Shown here piece after piece: positions 1 to 11,466 of a stretch of DNA of 64,000 bases (the first letter of the stretch is position 1; every line of letters starts with the position of its first letter). The notes beneath the pieces were generated by a model. The model was not told the origin of the DNA. It made no database searches and saw only the letters and a program-made list of their open reading frames with translations. The stretch is from contig NZ_CP052859.1 in the NCBI RefSeq assembly GCF_012935695.1, positions 2,955,001 through 3,019,000 of the forward strand, in the 5' to 3' direction. Made by a program: the position numbers and the translations under genes. Origin of the DNA: Pseudomonas sp. ADAK18. Its GTDB lineage: Bacteria > Pseudomonadota > Gammaproteobacteria > Pseudomonadales > Pseudomonadaceae.

Positions 1-1
1 C

Positions 2-1555
2 GGCCTGGTGGCAGAAAAAATGGAACGCTCAGACGACGGCCTGTCCCTGCGTTTCTACCTCAACCCCAAGGCACGCTTTGCCGACGGCCAGCCCATCACC
101 GCCGAGGACGTGCGCTACAGCTACAACCTGCTGATGACCCAGGGCAGCCTGCGCTACCGGACGCTGTTCGCCGACGTCAAGCACGTCGAAGTGGAAGGCC
201 CACGACAAGTGCGCTTCGACTTCTCCAGCAATGAAAACCGCACCCTGCCCCTGGACGTCGCCACCTTGCCGGTCTTCCCCGAGCATTGGTGGAAGACCCG
301 CGACTTCGCCAACGGCGGCGGCTACGAAGCACCGTTGGGCAGCGGCCCCTACCAAGTGAGCAAGGTCGATTCCGGCAACACCATCAGCTTCAAGCGTGAC
401 CCCAATTGGTGGGGCAAAGACCTGCCCGTCAGCCGTGGTCTGTATAACTTCGATCACCTGAGCCTTGAATACTTCGGCGACACCGAAGTCGCCCGCCAGG
501 TCCTGCGCGGCGGCGCCTACGATTTCAACCGCGAATTTTCCGCCACCGGCTACTCCATCGGCTACAACGGCCCGGCCCTCGACGATGGCCGCCTGCAACG
601 GGCGCACCTGGCCAAGGACGCGCCGCAACCGGCCCAGGGCTACGTGTTCAACGTGCAAAAGCCGATGTTCAAGGACCGCCGCGTGCGCCAGGCCCTGGCA
701 ATGCTGTGGGATTTCGAATGGGCCAACCGGCAGATGATGCGCAACCTGTACATCCGCCAGCAAAGCTACTTCTCCAACAGCCCCTTGGCCGCCACCCAAC
801 TGCCGAGCGCTGCCGAACTGGCGATCTTGGAACCCTTGCGCGGGCAGATTCCTGAAGAGGTCTTCACCCAGGTGTTCAAGGCCCCGACCACCGACGGCAC
901 CGGGATGATCCGCGACAAACAGCTGCAAGCCCTGGCCCTATTGGAACAAGCCGGCTGGAAGCCCGACGGCGACAAACTGGTCAACAGCGAAGGCGAGCCG
1001 CTGGAGTTCACCTTCCTCAACGCCCAGGCCGGCCTTGAGCGCTTGCTGTTGCCCTATAAACGCAACCTGGCGCAGATCGGCATCACCTTCAATATCCGCC
1101 GTATCGACTCCTCGCAGTACGTCAACCGCGTCATGGCCCGGGACTACGACATGATCGTCACCGGCTTCCCGGTCACCACCTCACCGGGAATGGAGCTGTA
1201 CAACTATTTCGGCTCGGCCGCCGCCTTTGATCCCGGCGCCAACAACTACATCGTCCTCAAGGACCCGGCCGTCGACAGCCTGATCTCCGGGCTGGTCAAG
1301 GCCACCACCCAGGCGCAGATGCTCACTTATGCCCACGCCCTGGACCGGGTGCTGCAATGGAATTACCTGTGGATCCCCAATTACTACCCACCGGGCACCT
1401 CCGCCGCGTGGTGGAACCGCTTCGGCCGCCCGGCGGTGGAAGCCAGCAATGACGAAGCCCTGGAAACCTGGTGGCAAGTCAGCTCCACGCCGCTGACCAA
1501 CGAACAGATGAAAGCCGAGCTGATCAAGCGCGGCCAACCGGGAGGAGCCCACTGA
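2..1555 (+). CDS. yejA: YejA-type peptide/microcin C ABC transporter substrate-binding protein (5' truncated)
   Basis: Periplasmic oligopeptide-binding protein of the family 5 solute-binding group, which delivers peptides to the YejBEF inner-membrane transporter. About 517 codons are visible; the family is usually near 600 residues, so the signal peptide and the first lobe lie outside the window. The visible part begins in a stretch typical of the family ([17 protein letters not shown]) and ends with the usual C-terminal lobe. The stop codon overlaps the start of yejB (TGATG), indicating translational coupling in a yejABEF operon. The assignment to the Yej rather than the Dpp/Opp branch rests on the order of the following genes. 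Confidence 0.9.
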   Translation, partial: GLVAEKMERSDDGLSLRFYLNPKARFADGQPITAEDVRYSYNLLMTQGSLRYRTLFADVKHVEVEGPRQVRFDFSSNENRTLPLDVATLPVFPEHWWKTRDFANGGGYEAPLGSGPYQVSKVDSGNTISFKRDPNWWGKDLPVSRGLYNFDHLSLEYFGDTEVARQVLRGGAYDFNREFSATGYSIGYNGPALDDGRLQRAHLAKDAPQPAQGYVFNVQKPMFKDRRVRQALAMLWDFEWANRQMMRNLYIRQQSYFSNSPLAATQLPSAAELAILEPLRGQIPEEVFTQVFKAPTTDGTGMIRDKQLQALALLEQAGWKPDGDKLVNSEGEPLEFTFLNAQAGLERLLLPYKRNLAQIGITFNIRRIDSSQYVNRVMARDYDMIVTGFPVTTSPGMELYNYFGSAAAFDPGANNYIVLKDPAVDSLISGLVKATTQAQMLTYAHALDRVLQWNYLWIPNYYPPGTSAAWWNRFGRPAVEASNDEALETWWQVSSTPLTNEQMKAELIKRGQPGGAH

Positions 1556-2616
1556 TGTTTGCCTATATCGTGCGGCGCCTGCTGCTGATCATTCCCACCC
1601 TGGTGATCATCCTGCTGGTGAATTTTGTCATCGTGCAAGCCGCACCGGGCGGCCCCGTGGAACAGGCCATTGCTCATCTGCAAGGCATCGGTGGCGGTGG
1701 CATCGGTGGCGGTTCCGGGGAAAGTATCAGCAGCGGCTCACGGGCCAGCCGTGGCCTGGACCCGAAACTGATCAAGGACATTGAAAAACAGTACGGCTTC
1801 GACAAACCGGCGCCGGAACGCCTGTGGCTGATGCTCAAGAACTACGCCCAACTCGACTTCGGCAACAGCTTCTTTCGCGGCGCGACCGTGGTCGACCTGA
1901 TCCTGGAAAAAATGCCAGTGACCATTTCCCTCGGGCTCTGGGCCACATTGATCACCTACCTGGTGTCGATCCCTCTTGGCATTCGCAAGGCGGTCAAGCA
2001 TGGCAGCCAGTTCGATATCTGGAGCAGCACCGCCATCGTGATCGGCTATGCGATGCCGGCGTTTTTGTTCGCGATGTTTCTGATCGTGGTGTTTGCCGGG
2101 GGCACTTCACTGAACTGGTTCCCGGTGCGTGGGCTGGTCTCGGAAAACTTCGACCAGTTGAGCACCGTGGGCAAGATCGCCGACTACTTCTGGCACCTGG
2201 TGCTGCCGGTCAGTGCTCTGGTGATCGGTGGTTTCGCCACCTTGACCATCCTCACCAAAAACTCGTTCCTCAATGAAATCACCCGCCAATACGTGGTCAC
2301 CGCCCGGGCCAAGGGCCTGAGCGAACGCCGAGTGTTGTACGGCCACGTATTTCGCAACGCCATGCTGCTGGTGATCTCGGGCATTCCCCAGGCCTTTATC
2401 AGCGTGTTCTTTGCCGGCTCGCTGTTGATCGAAGTGATCTTCTCCCTCGATGGTCTGGGCCGCATGAGCTACGAAGCGGCCGTGTCCCGGGATTATCCGG
2501 TGGTGTTCGGCTCGCTGTTTATCTTCACCCTGTTCGGCCTGCTGATAAAACTGATCGGCGACCTCTGCTACACCCTGGTGGACCCACGTATCGACTTCGC
2601 CGGGAGGAATGCCTGA
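1555..2616 (+). CDS. yejB: YejB-type microcin C/peptide ABC transporter permease
   Basis: Inner-membrane permease of 353 residues, beginning [14 protein letters not shown], the usual start of YejB/DppB-type proteins. An N-terminal membrane anchor is followed by a Gly/Ser-rich periplasmic stretch (about residues 43-60), then a binding-protein-dependent transport domain with an EAA-like loop around [21 protein letters not shown]. The ATG was chosen because it overlaps the yejA stop by one base; upstream in-frame codons lie inside yejA. Its own stop overlaps the yejE start in the same way. It forms the membrane channel with YejE. Confidence 0.93.
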   Translation: MFAYIVRRLLLIIPTLVIILLVNFVIVQAAPGGPVEQAIAHLQGIGGGGIGGGSGESISSGSRASRGLDPKLIKDIEKQYGFDKPAPERLWLMLKNYAQLDFGNSFFRGATVVDLILEKMPVTISLGLWATLITYLVSIPLGIRKAVKHGSQFDIWSSTAIVIGYAMPAFLFAMFLIVVFAGGTSLNWFPVRGLVSENFDQLSTVGKIADYFWHLVLPVSALVIGGFATLTILTKNSFLNEITRQYVVTARAKGLSERRVLYGHVFRNAMLLVISGIPQAFISVFFAGSLLIEVIFSLDGLGRMSYEAAVSRDYPVVFGSLFIFTLFGLLIKLIGDLCYTLVDPRIDFAGRNA

Positions 2617-3638
2617 TGCTCAGACTGTCTCCCGTGGCCCGCCGACGCTTTGAACGATTCAAGAAAAACCGCCGTGGCTGGTGGTCGCTGTGGCTGTTTA
2701 TCGGCCTGTTTATCCTGACCCTCGGCGGCGAGCTGATTGCCAATGACAAGCCTTTGGTACTCAGCTATCAAAACTCACTGTATTTCCCGGCCTTCAAGCG
2801 CTACACCGAGCAGCAGTTCGGCGGCCAACTGCCGTTCCAGGCCGACTACCGCAGCGAGTACGTGCAGCAATTGATCAAAAAGGACGGCGGCTGGATGCTG
2901 TTCCCGCCGATTCCCTTCAGCGACGACACCCCCAACTACGAACTGACCCACCCTGCACCCAGCCCGCCCTCTTCGGTGAACTGGCTGGGCACCGACGATC
3001 AGTCCCGTGACGTGTTGGCGCGGGTAATCTTCGGTGCTCGGGTGTCGATTCTGTTTGCCCTGGCCCTGACCGCCATCAGTGCCGCGATCGGCATCGCTGC
3101 CGGGGCGTTGCAAGGCTATTACGGTGGCTGGGTCGACTTGCTTGGCCAGCGGATATTGGAGGTGTGGTCCGGGTTGCCGGTGCTGTACCTGCTGATCATT
3201 CTCTCGGGGTTTGTCGAGCCCAACTTCTGGTGGCTGCTGGGCATCATGGCGCTGTTTTCGTGGCTGGCCCTGGTGGACGTGGTGCGCGCCGAATTCCTCC
3301 GTGGGCGCAACCTTGAGTACGTCAAGGCCGCGCGAGCCCTGGGCCTAGGCGATGGCAAGATCATCCGCCGGCATATCCTGCCGAACGCGATGACCGCCAC
3401 CTTGAGCTACTTGCCGTTCATCTTGACCGGGGCGATCTCCACCTTGAGCGCCTTGGATTTTCTCGGTTTCGGCATGCCGGCGGGCAGTGCTTCACTGGGT
3501 GAACTGATCGCCCAGGGCAAACAGAACCTAGAAGCGCCATGGTTGGGGCTGACGGCGTTTTTCACCCTGGCGCTGATTCTGTCTCTGCTGGTGTTTATCG
3601 GCGAGGCGTTGCGCGACGCCTTCGACCCACGCTCATGA
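2616..3638 (+). CDS. yejE: YejE-type microcin C/peptide ABC transporter permease
   Basis: Second inner-membrane permease, 340 residues. It opens with RRRFERFKKNRRGWWSLW, a basic cytoplasmic start, then a membrane helix, a long periplasmic segment (about residues 35-125) and the transport domain with the EAA loop AARALGLGDGKIIRRHILPNA. The long periplasmic insertion between the first two helices is a YejE feature compared with DppC. It overlaps yejB by one base (TGATG) and is followed closely by yejF, so the four genes form one operon. Confidence 0.93.
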   Translation: MLRLSPVARRRFERFKKNRRGWWSLWLFIGLFILTLGGELIANDKPLVLSYQNSLYFPAFKRYTEQQFGGQLPFQADYRSEYVQQLIKKDGGWMLFPPIPFSDDTPNYELTHPAPSPPSSVNWLGTDDQSRDVLARVIFGARVSILFALALTAISAAIGIAAGALQGYYGGWVDLLGQRILEVWSGLPVLYLLIILSGFVEPNFWWLLGIMALFSWLALVDVVRAEFLRGRNLEYVKAARALGLGDGKIIRRHILPNAMTATLSYLPFILTGAISTLSALDFLGFGMPAGSASLGELIAQGKQNLEAPWLGLTAFFTLALILSLLVFIGEALRDAFDPRS

Positions 3639-3652
3639 AAGGCAGCGAAACG

Positions 3653-5230
3653 ATGACAGACACTCTGATCGAGATCCGCGACCTGTGTGTCGCCTTCAGC
3701 GGCCAGACCGTGGTGCGCAACCTGTGCCTGGATATCCGCCCCGGCGAATGCCTCGCGTTGGTGGGCGAATCGGGTTCGGGCAAGTCGGTGACGGCGCACT
3801 CGATCCTGCAACTGCTGCCTGAAGCCGGCACCCAGACCACAGGCTCAGTGCGCTATCGCGGCGAGGAACTGCTGGGCGCGTCGTCCTCGGCCCTGCAACA
3901 GCTGCGGGGTAACCGCATTGCGATGATCTTCCAAGAGCCGATGACCTCCCTCAACCCACTGCACAGTATCGAAAAGCAGATCGGCGAAACCTTGCTGCTG
4001 CACAAGGGCCTGGGCGGCAAAGCTGCGCAAGCGCGGATCCTCGAACTGTTGGAACTGGTGGGCATCCAGAAACCCAAGGAGCGGCTCAAGGCCTACCCCC
4101 ATCAATTGTCCGGCGGCCAGCGCCAGCGGGTAATGATCGCCATGGCCCTGGCCTGCGAGCCGGAATTGCTGATCGCCGACGAACCAACCACCGCGCTCGA
4201 TGTGACCGTACAGCGCAAGATCCTGGTGCTGCTCAAATCCCTGCAACAGCGGCTGGGTATGTCGCTGCTGCTGATCAGCCACGACCTCAATCTGGTCCGC
4301 AGCATCGCCCAGCGGGTCTGCGTGATGCGCGCCGGAGAAATCGTCGAACAGGCCGATTGCCAAACCCTGTTCAGCGCCCCGCAACACCCTTACAGCCGCC
4401 TGCTGCTGGACGCGGAACCGGCAGGCGTCGCGCTGTGCCGCGACCAGCGTGAGACGGTGTTGGAGGTCGATGACCTGCACGTGCAATTCCCCCTCGGCGG
4501 TGGGCTGTTTCGGCGCAAGCACTACCTGCGGGCGGTGGACGGTATCAGCTTGAGCGTGCAACGCGGCAAGACCCTGGGAATTGTCGGCGAGTCCGGCTCC
4601 GGCAAATCCACCTTGGGCCAGGCCATTTTGCGCCTGCTGGATTCCAGCGGTGGTATTCGCTTCCAGGGTGAGGCCCTCGACAGCCTGACCCACAAGCAGA
4701 TGCGCCCATGGCGCAAGCAGATGCAGGTGGTGTTCCAGGACCCCTACGGCAGCCTCAGCCCGCGGATGTCGGTGGAACAAATCATCAGCGAAGGCCTGGA
4801 AGTCCATGCCCCGTGCAGTCTCAAGGACCGCGAAGCCCAGGTGATCCAGGTGCTGCTCGACGTCGGCCTCGACCCCGCCAGCCGCCATCGCTACCCCCAC
4901 GAATTCTCCGGCGGCCAGCGCCAACGCATCGCCATCGCCCGCGCCCTGGTGCTCAAGCCGGCGCTGATGCTGCTGGACGAGCCCACCTCGGCCCTCGACC
5001 GCACCGTGCAAAAACAAGTGGTGGCGCTGCTGCGTGAGCTGCAGGAAAAGTACGGCCTGACCTACCTGTTTATCAGCCACGACCTGGCGGTGGTACGCGC
5101 CCTGGCCCACGACATGATCGTGATCAAGGACGGCAAGGTGGTGGAACGCGGGCCGAGCGATGAGGTGTTTGCCTCACCGCAGCATCCCTACACCCAAGAA
5201 CTGCTAGCCGCTTCGCACGTTCCCCTGTAG
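3653..5230 (+). CDS. yejF: YejF-type ABC transporter ATP-binding protein (two fused ATPase domains)
   Basis: Cytoplasmic ATPase of 525 residues with two complete nucleotide-binding domains. Domain 1 has Walker [11 protein letters not shown], signature LSGGQRQRV and Walker [13 protein letters not shown]; domain 2 has [18 protein letters not shown] and [12 protein letters not shown]. It powers uptake through YejB/YejE. The ATG at 3653 is preferred because AAGG lies about 10 bases upstream; an in-frame ATG at 3635 overlaps the yejE stop but has no ribosome site. The TAG stop lies in the first of several GTAGCCGC repeats. Confidence 0.92.
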   Translation: MTDTLIEIRDLCVAFSGQTVVRNLCLDIRPGECLALVGESGSGKSVTAHSILQLLPEAGTQTTGSVRYRGEELLGASSSALQQLRGNRIAMIFQEPMTSLNPLHSIEKQIGETLLLHKGLGGKAAQARILELLELVGIQKPKERLKAYPHQLSGGQRQRVMIAMALACEPELLIADEPTTALDVTVQRKILVLLKSLQQRLGMSLLLISHDLNLVRSIAQRVCVMRAGEIVEQADCQTLFSAPQHPYSRLLLDAEPAGVALCRDQRETVLEVDDLHVQFPLGGGLFRRKHYLRAVDGISLSVQRGKTLGIVGESGSGKSTLGQAILRLLDSSGGIRFQGEALDSLTHKQMRPWRKQMQVVFQDPYGSLSPRMSVEQIISEGLEVHAPCSLKDREAQVIQVLLDVGLDPASRHRYPHEFSGGQRQRIAIARALVLKPALMLLDEPTSALDRTVQKQVVALLRELQEKYGLTYLFISHDLAVVRALAHDMIVIKDGKVVERGPSDEVFASPQHPYTQELLAASHVPL

Positions 5231-5283
5231 CCGCTCGATGGTGTAGCCGCGCGACGGGTTGTAGCCGCTGTCGAGCGGCTACA
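5226..5283. repeat. TGTAGCCGC repeat cluster with hairpin
   Basis: Three direct copies of TGTAGCCGC begin at 5226, 5242 and 5260. The third forms a perfect 10-bp inverted repeat with 5274-5283 around a 4-base loop. The first copy contains the yejF stop codon. The same core recurs near 33891 and at 45849-45949, so this is one of the short palindromic repeat classes of this chromosome. It separates yejF from hbcR and could act as a transcript-end hairpin, though no T-run follows. Confidence 0.7.
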
Positions 5284-5300
5284 CACAAGGACAATCCGAT

Positions 5301-6701
5301 ATGAACACCACCGAAAGCCTCAAGGATTACCAACACGTTCGCGGCCTGGCGATCCAGTCGCTTTTCGAGATCATCGAGCAATCCAGCGAAGGCACGGTGA
5401 TTGTCGACGGCGACGCCAACATCGTCTGGATGAACGAGCGCTACGCCCGACGCTTTGGCTTGAAAAGCGCTGACGAAGCCATCGGCCAACCCTGCGAACA
5501 GGTGATTTCCAACAGCCTGCTGCGCCAGGTGGTGCGCAACGACCGGCCGATCCTGCTGGATATCCAGGACACGCCCAAAGGCCCACTGGTGGTGATGCGC
5601 CTGCCGATCCATGACGACGCCGGCAAGGTGATCGGTGCCATCGGCTTCGCCTTGTTCGATGAATTGCGCAACCTGTCGCCGCTGATTGAGCGCTACCTGA
5701 GCATGCAACAGGAGTTGGCCTCTACCCGTTCGCTGCTGCGCTCACGCCAGAGCAAGTACAACTTCGCGCACTTTATCGGCACCAGCGCCGCCAGCCTGGA
5801 AGTCAAACGCCGCGCCCGGCGCAGCGCGAGTGCCGACTCGCCCGTGTTACTGCTGGGGGAAACCGGTACCGGCAAAGAGTTGCTGGCCCAGGCCATTCAC
5901 GGTGCCTCGCCACGGGCGCATAAAGCGTTTGTCAGCATCAACAGCGCGGCGATTCCCCATGACCTTCTGGAAGCCGAGTTTTTCGGCACCGCCCCTGGCG
6001 CCTTCACCGGCGCCGACCGCAAGGGCCGTCCCGGCAAACTGCAAATCGCCCAGGGTGGCACGCTGTTCCTCGACGAAATCGGCGATATGCCGCTGCCGCT
6101 GCAAAGCAAGTTGCTGCGGGTATTGCAGGAGAAAGAGTTCGAGCCGGTGGGTTCCAACGAGATGATCCACAGCGACGTGCGGGTGATTGCCGCAACGTCC
6201 ATGGACCTGCAAGCGGCGATCAAGCGCGGCGAGTTCCGAGCGGATCTGTATTACCGACTGAATGTGCTGCCGATCCAGGTACCGCCGCTGCGCGAGCGGC
6301 TAGATGACTTGCCGGCGTTGAGTGAAGCGATTCTGGAGGAGTTGCGCAGCCAGCATGAACTGGACCGCGAGGCGCTGGCGCTGTTGGCGCAACATGCGTG
6401 GCCGGGGAATATCCGCGAGCTGCGCAATGTGTTGGAGCGAGCGGCGTTGTTGAGCGATGACCTGGTGCTCAACGCCAGCGAGATTCGCGCGGCGATTGGT
6501 ACGTTCAGTCCGGTGGAACGCGGTGCAGTGGTGGCGCAGGTTGAAGGGGAAACCTTCAGTGCGGCGCGGGAGCGGTTTGATCGGCAGGTGATTGGGGCGG
6601 CGCTTAGCAAATGCGAAGGTAATGTGGTGGAAGCGGCCAAGCATCTGGGCCTGGGCCGGTCGACCCTTTACAAGAAAATGGTAGCCTTGGGCATCACCTA
6701 A
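5301..6701 (+). CDS. hbcR: Sigma-54-dependent transcriptional activator, HbcR type (3-hydroxybutyrate catabolism)
   Basis: Enhancer-binding protein of 466 residues. An N-terminal PAS domain (about 15-125) is followed by an AAA+ domain with Walker A GETGTGKE (about 186-193), the sigma-54 contact loop GAFTGAD (233-239) and Walker B TLFLDEIGD, and a C-terminal Fis-type helix-turn-helix ending RSTLYKKMVALGI. Its neighbours are a GntP-type permease, 3-hydroxybutyrate dehydrogenase and acetoacetyl-CoA synthetase, the set controlled by HbcR in P. aeruginosa. The downstream intergenic region holds a sigma-54 promoter and two matching palindromes. The PAS domain presumably senses a metabolite; which one is not visible. 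Confidence 0.88.
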   Translation: MNTTESLKDYQHVRGLAIQSLFEIIEQSSEGTVIVDGDANIVWMNERYARRFGLKSADEAIGQPCEQVISNSLLRQVVRNDRPILLDIQDTPKGPLVVMRLPIHDDAGKVIGAIGFALFDELRNLSPLIERYLSMQQELASTRSLLRSRQSKYNFAHFIGTSAASLEVKRRARRSASADSPVLLLGETGTGKELLAQAIHGASPRAHKAFVSINSAAIPHDLLEAEFFGTAPGAFTGADRKGRPGKLQIAQGGTLFLDEIGDMPLPLQSKLLRVLQEKEFEPVGSNEMIHSDVRVIAATSMDLQAAIKRGEFRADLYYRLNVLPIQVPPLRERLDDLPALSEAILEELRSQHELDREALALLAQHAWPGNIRELRNVLERAALLSDDLVLNASEIRAAIGTFSPVERGAVVAQVEGETFSAARERFDRQVIGAALSKCEGNVVEAAKHLGLGRSTLYKKMVALGIT

Positions 6702-6717
6702 TCTCACAAAAGAGACA
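6702..6717. promoter_or_regulatory. Candidate HbcR upstream activator site 1
   Basis: The sequence is ATCTC-ACAAAA-GAGAC, which differs by one base from a perfect GTCTC-N6-GAGAC palindrome. It begins right after the hbcR stop and lies about 208 bases upstream of the -24 element at 6925. It matches site 2 in both arms and spacing. Binding is inferred from repetition and position only. Confidence 0.5.
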
Positions 6718-6742
6718 AAATTCCATAAATGGAGATACTCCA

Positions 6743-6834
6743 AATGTGGGAGCGGGCTTGCTCGCGAAAGCGGTGTATCAGTGCCAGACAACCACCTGAC
6801 ACGCTGCTTTCGCGAGCAAGCCGGCTCCCACATT
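6743..6834. repeat. REPIN-type palindromic repeat
   Basis: A long inverted repeat of the TGTGGGAGC-GGGCTTGCTCGCGAAAGC class with arms at each end and an unpaired centre of about 34 bases. One arm has a base change (CCGGCTCCC for CCCGCTCCC). It lies between the two candidate HbcR sites. It belongs to the same class as the copies at 9217, 24542 and 53273. Confidence 0.85.
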
Positions 6835-6846
6835 GGACTTGTGTCA

Positions 6847-6862
6847 GTCTCAAATTAGAGAC
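6847..6862. promoter_or_regulatory. Candidate HbcR upstream activator site 2
   Basis: A perfect palindrome, GTCTC-AAATTA-GAGAC, centred about 70 bases upstream of the -24 element. Position and symmetry suit an enhancer for a Fis-type helix-turn-helix activator such as HbcR. A second near-identical copy lies at 6702-6717. Confidence 0.55.
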
Positions 6863-6924
6863 AAAGACTGTTTCCCCGCCCAACAGATATAATATTTTGT
6901 ATAAATATCAATAAGTTATAAACA

Positions 6925-6940
6925 TGGCACACATCTCGCT
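6925..6940 (+). promoter_or_regulatory. Sigma-54 (-24/-12) promoter for the hydroxybutyrate operon
   Basis: TGGCAC-ACATC-TCGCT matches the sigma-54 consensus (TGGCACG-N4-TTGC), with the GG and GC pairs at the required spacing. It lies 58 bases before the permease start. An HbcR-type sigma-54 activator is encoded immediately upstream, which makes the assignment strong. Confidence 0.75.
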
Positions 6941-6998
6941 ATAGCCCCTCCCCAACGCCTCACCCCACAAAAATAACAATTCGATCTGGAGACACTCC

Positions 6999-8390
6999 AT
7001 GAGTGTAATCATTGCCCTCGCCGCCCTCGGGCTGCTGATGCTGGCCGCCTACCGTGGCTACAGCGTCATCCTGTTTGCCCCCATCGCCGCCCTCGGCGCC
7101 GTGCTGCTCACCGACCCTTCCGCCGTCGCCCCCGCCTTTACCGGGGTGTTCATGGAAAAAATGGTCGGGTTTATCAAACTGTATTTCCCGGTGTTCCTGC
7201 TGGGCGCGGTGTTCGGCAAGTTGATTGAAATCTCCGGTTTCTCGCGCTCCATCGTTGCCGCCGCCATCCGCTTGCTGGGCACTCGTCAGGCAATGCTGGT
7301 GATCGTGTTGGTGTGCGCCCTGCTGACCTACGGCGGCGTGTCGCTGTTCGTTGTGGTGTTCGCCGTGTACCCGTTCGCCGCCGAGATGTTCCGCCAGAGC
7401 GATATCCCCAAGCGCCTGATCCCAGCCACCATCGCCCTCGGTGCGTTTTCGTTCACCATGGACGCGCTGCCCGGCACCCCACAAATCCAGAACATCATCC
7501 CCAGCACCTTCTTCAACACCACGGCCTGGGCCGCTCCATGGCTGGGCTTGATTGGCACGGTCTTCGTGTTCTGCACCGGCATGCTGTACCTGGCCCGCCA
7601 GCGCAACAAGGCGCAACGGGCCGGCGAAGGCTACGGCACTGAACTGCGCAACGAGCCGGAAACCGCCGAAGACATCAAGCTGCCTAACCCGTGGGTTGCC
7701 CTGTCGCCGCTGCTGCTGGTGGGGATCATGAACCTGCTGTTCACCCACTGGATCCCGCAGTGGTACGGCAAGACCCACAGCCTCAGCCTGCCGGGCATGA
7801 GCGCACCGGTGACCACCGAAATCGCCAAGTTAACCGCAATCTGGGCGGTACAGGCTGCGTTACTGGTGGGGATCATCATGGTGCTGGTGTTCGGCTTTTC
7901 GGCGATCCGCAGCAAGCTGGCCGAAGGCAGTAAAAGTGCGGTCAGCGGTGCGTTGCTGGCGGCGATGAATACCGCGTCGGAATATGGCTTTGGCGCAGTG
8001 ATCGCCTCGCTGCCAGGCTTTCTGGTGCTGGCGGACTGGCTCAAGGGCATTCCCAACCCGTTGGTCAACGAAGCCATTACCGTGACCCTGCTGGCCGGCA
8101 TTACCGGCTCCGCGTCTGGCGGCATGAGCATCGCCCTGGCGGCGATGTCCGAGAGCTTTATTTCAGCGGCCCATGCGGCCAATATCCCCCTTGAAGTGCT
8201 GCACCGGGTCGCGGCCATGGCCAGCGGCGGCATGGACACCCTGCCCCATAACGGCGCGGTGATCACGTTGTTGGCGGTGACCGGGCTGACCCACCGCGAA
8301 GCCTACAAGGATATTTTCGGCATCACGATCATCAAGACCCTCGCGGTGTTCGTGGTGATCGGTACTTTCTACGCCACCGGCATTGTGTGA
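6999..8390 (+). CDS. GntP-family permease, probable D-3-hydroxybutyrate transporter
   Basis: Inner-membrane protein of 463 residues with about 12 hydrophobic segments and no signal peptide, of the gluconate/GntP family. A cytoplasmic loop rich in charged residues lies around residues 190-225. It is transcribed from the sigma-54 promoter at 6925 and is followed after 7 bases by 3-hydroxybutyrate dehydrogenase, so uptake of 3-hydroxybutyrate or acetoacetate is the likely job. The substrate is inferred from context. It is preceded by the ribosome site TGGAG about 8 bases before the ATG. Confidence 0.85.
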   Translation: MSVIIALAALGLLMLAAYRGYSVILFAPIAALGAVLLTDPSAVAPAFTGVFMEKMVGFIKLYFPVFLLGAVFGKLIEISGFSRSIVAAAIRLLGTRQAMLVIVLVCALLTYGGVSLFVVVFAVYPFAAEMFRQSDIPKRLIPATIALGAFSFTMDALPGTPQIQNIIPSTFFNTTAWAAPWLGLIGTVFVFCTGMLYLARQRNKAQRAGEGYGTELRNEPETAEDIKLPNPWVALSPLLLVGIMNLLFTHWIPQWYGKTHSLSLPGMSAPVTTEIAKLTAIWAVQAALLVGIIMVLVFGFSAIRSKLAEGSKSAVSGALLAAMNTASEYGFGAVIASLPGFLVLADWLKGIPNPLVNEAITVTLLAGITGSASGGMSIALAAMSESFISAAHAANIPLEVLHRVAAMASGGMDTLPHNGAVITLLAVTGLTHREAYKDIFGITIIKTLAVFVVIGTFYATGIV

Positions 8391-8397
8391 GGTTTCC

Positions 8398-9171
8398 ATG
8401 ACGACTTTGAACGGCAAGACCGCCCTCGTGACCGGCTCCACCAGCGGCATTGGCCTGGGCATCGCCCTGAGCCTGGCCAAGGCCGGCGCCAATCTGATCC
8501 TCAACGGTTTTGGTGATGCCAGCGCAGTGATCGCCCAGGTCAAGGCCTTTGGCGGCAAGGTTGGCCATCACCCGGCGGACGTCAGCGACCCGGCGCAGAT
8601 AGCCGAAATGATCGCCTACGCCGAGCGTGAATTCGGCGGTGTCGACATCCTGGTGAACAACGCCGGTATCCAGCACGTGGCCGCCGTGGAAGATTTCCCG
8701 GTAGAACGCTGGGACTCGATCATCGCCATCAACCTGTCGTCGGTGTTCCACAGCACGCGCCTGAGCCTGCCGGGCATGAAAGCCAAAGGCTGGGGGCGCA
8801 TCATCAATATCGCCTCGGTCCACGGCCAGGTCGGCTCAGTGGGCAAGGCGGCCTACGTCGCGGCCAAGCACGGCGTGATTGGCCTGACCAAAGTGGTGGG
8901 CCTGGAAACCGCCACCAGCAACGTCACCTGCAACGCCATTTGCCCGGGCTGGGTACTGACGCCGCTGGTGCAGAAGCAGATTGATGATCGCGCGGCGGCA
9001 GGCGTTGATCCGCAACAGGCGCAACATGATTTGCTGGCGCAGAAGCAGCCGTCACTGGAGTTCGTGACACCGCCGCAGTTGGGGGAACTGGTGCTGTTCT
9101 TGTGCAGCGACGCCGGCAACCAAGTGCGTGGCGCCGCGTGGAATATCGATGGCGGTTGGTTGGCTCAGTAA
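8398..9171 (+). CDS. bdhA: 3-hydroxybutyrate dehydrogenase (SDR family)
   Basis: Short-chain dehydrogenase of 257 residues, predicted to oxidise D-3-hydroxybutyrate to acetoacetate with NAD+. It has the cofactor motif GSTSGIG (13-19), NNAG (87-90) and the catalytic Ser140, Tyr153 and Lys157. The family signature around VNNAGIQHVAAVEDFP is that of bacterial 3-hydroxybutyrate dehydrogenases. The ATG at 8398 is preferred over an in-frame start at 8383 because GAGG sits at the right distance and the longer start would overlap the permease. Its product, acetoacetate, is the substrate of the next gene. Confidence 0.92.
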   Translation: MTTLNGKTALVTGSTSGIGLGIALSLAKAGANLILNGFGDASAVIAQVKAFGGKVGHHPADVSDPAQIAEMIAYAEREFGGVDILVNNAGIQHVAAVEDFPVERWDSIIAINLSSVFHSTRLSLPGMKAKGWGRIINIASVHGQVGSVGKAAYVAAKHGVIGLTKVVGLETATSNVTCNAICPGWVLTPLVQKQIDDRAAAGVDPQQAQHDLLAQKQPSLEFVTPPQLGELVLFLCSDAGNQVRGAAWNIDGGWLAQ

Positions 9172-9200
9172 ACGCTCCCTTCAAAACAAAGGAGATCCAA

Positions 9201-9320
9201 TGTGGGAGCACGCTTGTGTGGGAACGGGCTTGCTCGCGAATACGGAGTGTCAGGCAAATAGGTATCAACTGACCCACCGCCTTCGCGAGCAAGCCCGCTC
9301 CCACACAGGCCAGCTCCCAC
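9201..9320. repeat. Nested REPIN-type palindromic repeat
   Basis: A full element at 9217-9305 (arms TGTGGGAACGGGCTTGCTCG and its complement) is enclosed by an extra half-arm on each side (TGTGGGAGCACGCTTG at 9201 and CAGCTCCCACA near 9311). The inner 89 bases match the copy at 24542-24630 at all but two positions, including the unpaired centre. Confidence 0.85.
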
Positions 9321-9371
9321 AGTTGACCTCTGTTGCTTGGCCGACTTCACACAAGAACAAGAGATTTCGCT

Positions 9372-11330
<1,959 letters not shown>

Positions 11331-11396
11331 ACGGTTTCAGCCCTGACGCACTGATTTGAAGACAAACCCCTCAGGCATGCTATTTTTCGAGGGTAG

Positions 11397-11430
11397 AAAG
11401 CCGATCCCGACTCACGGGATAATCGGCTTT
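11397..11430. other. Strong hairpin between aacS and the hybrid kinase gene
   Basis: The arms AAAGCCGAT (11397-11405) and ATCGGCTTT (11422-11430) pair perfectly, and an inner ATCCCG/CGGGAT pair extends the stem. No T-run follows on either strand, so it is not a textbook terminator. It lies 36 bases before the kinase ATG and could end the aacS transcript or structure the leader of the kinase mRNA. Confidence 0.45.
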
Positions 11431-11466
11431 GGTAACTCTTCAAAGCGTTAAGCCCGGGGCATTTAC

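Noticed and set aside
3635..3652. Earlier yejF start at 3635
   Set aside because: It overlaps the yejE stop but lacks a ribosome site; the ATG at 3653 has AAGG at suitable distance. The choice is not certain.
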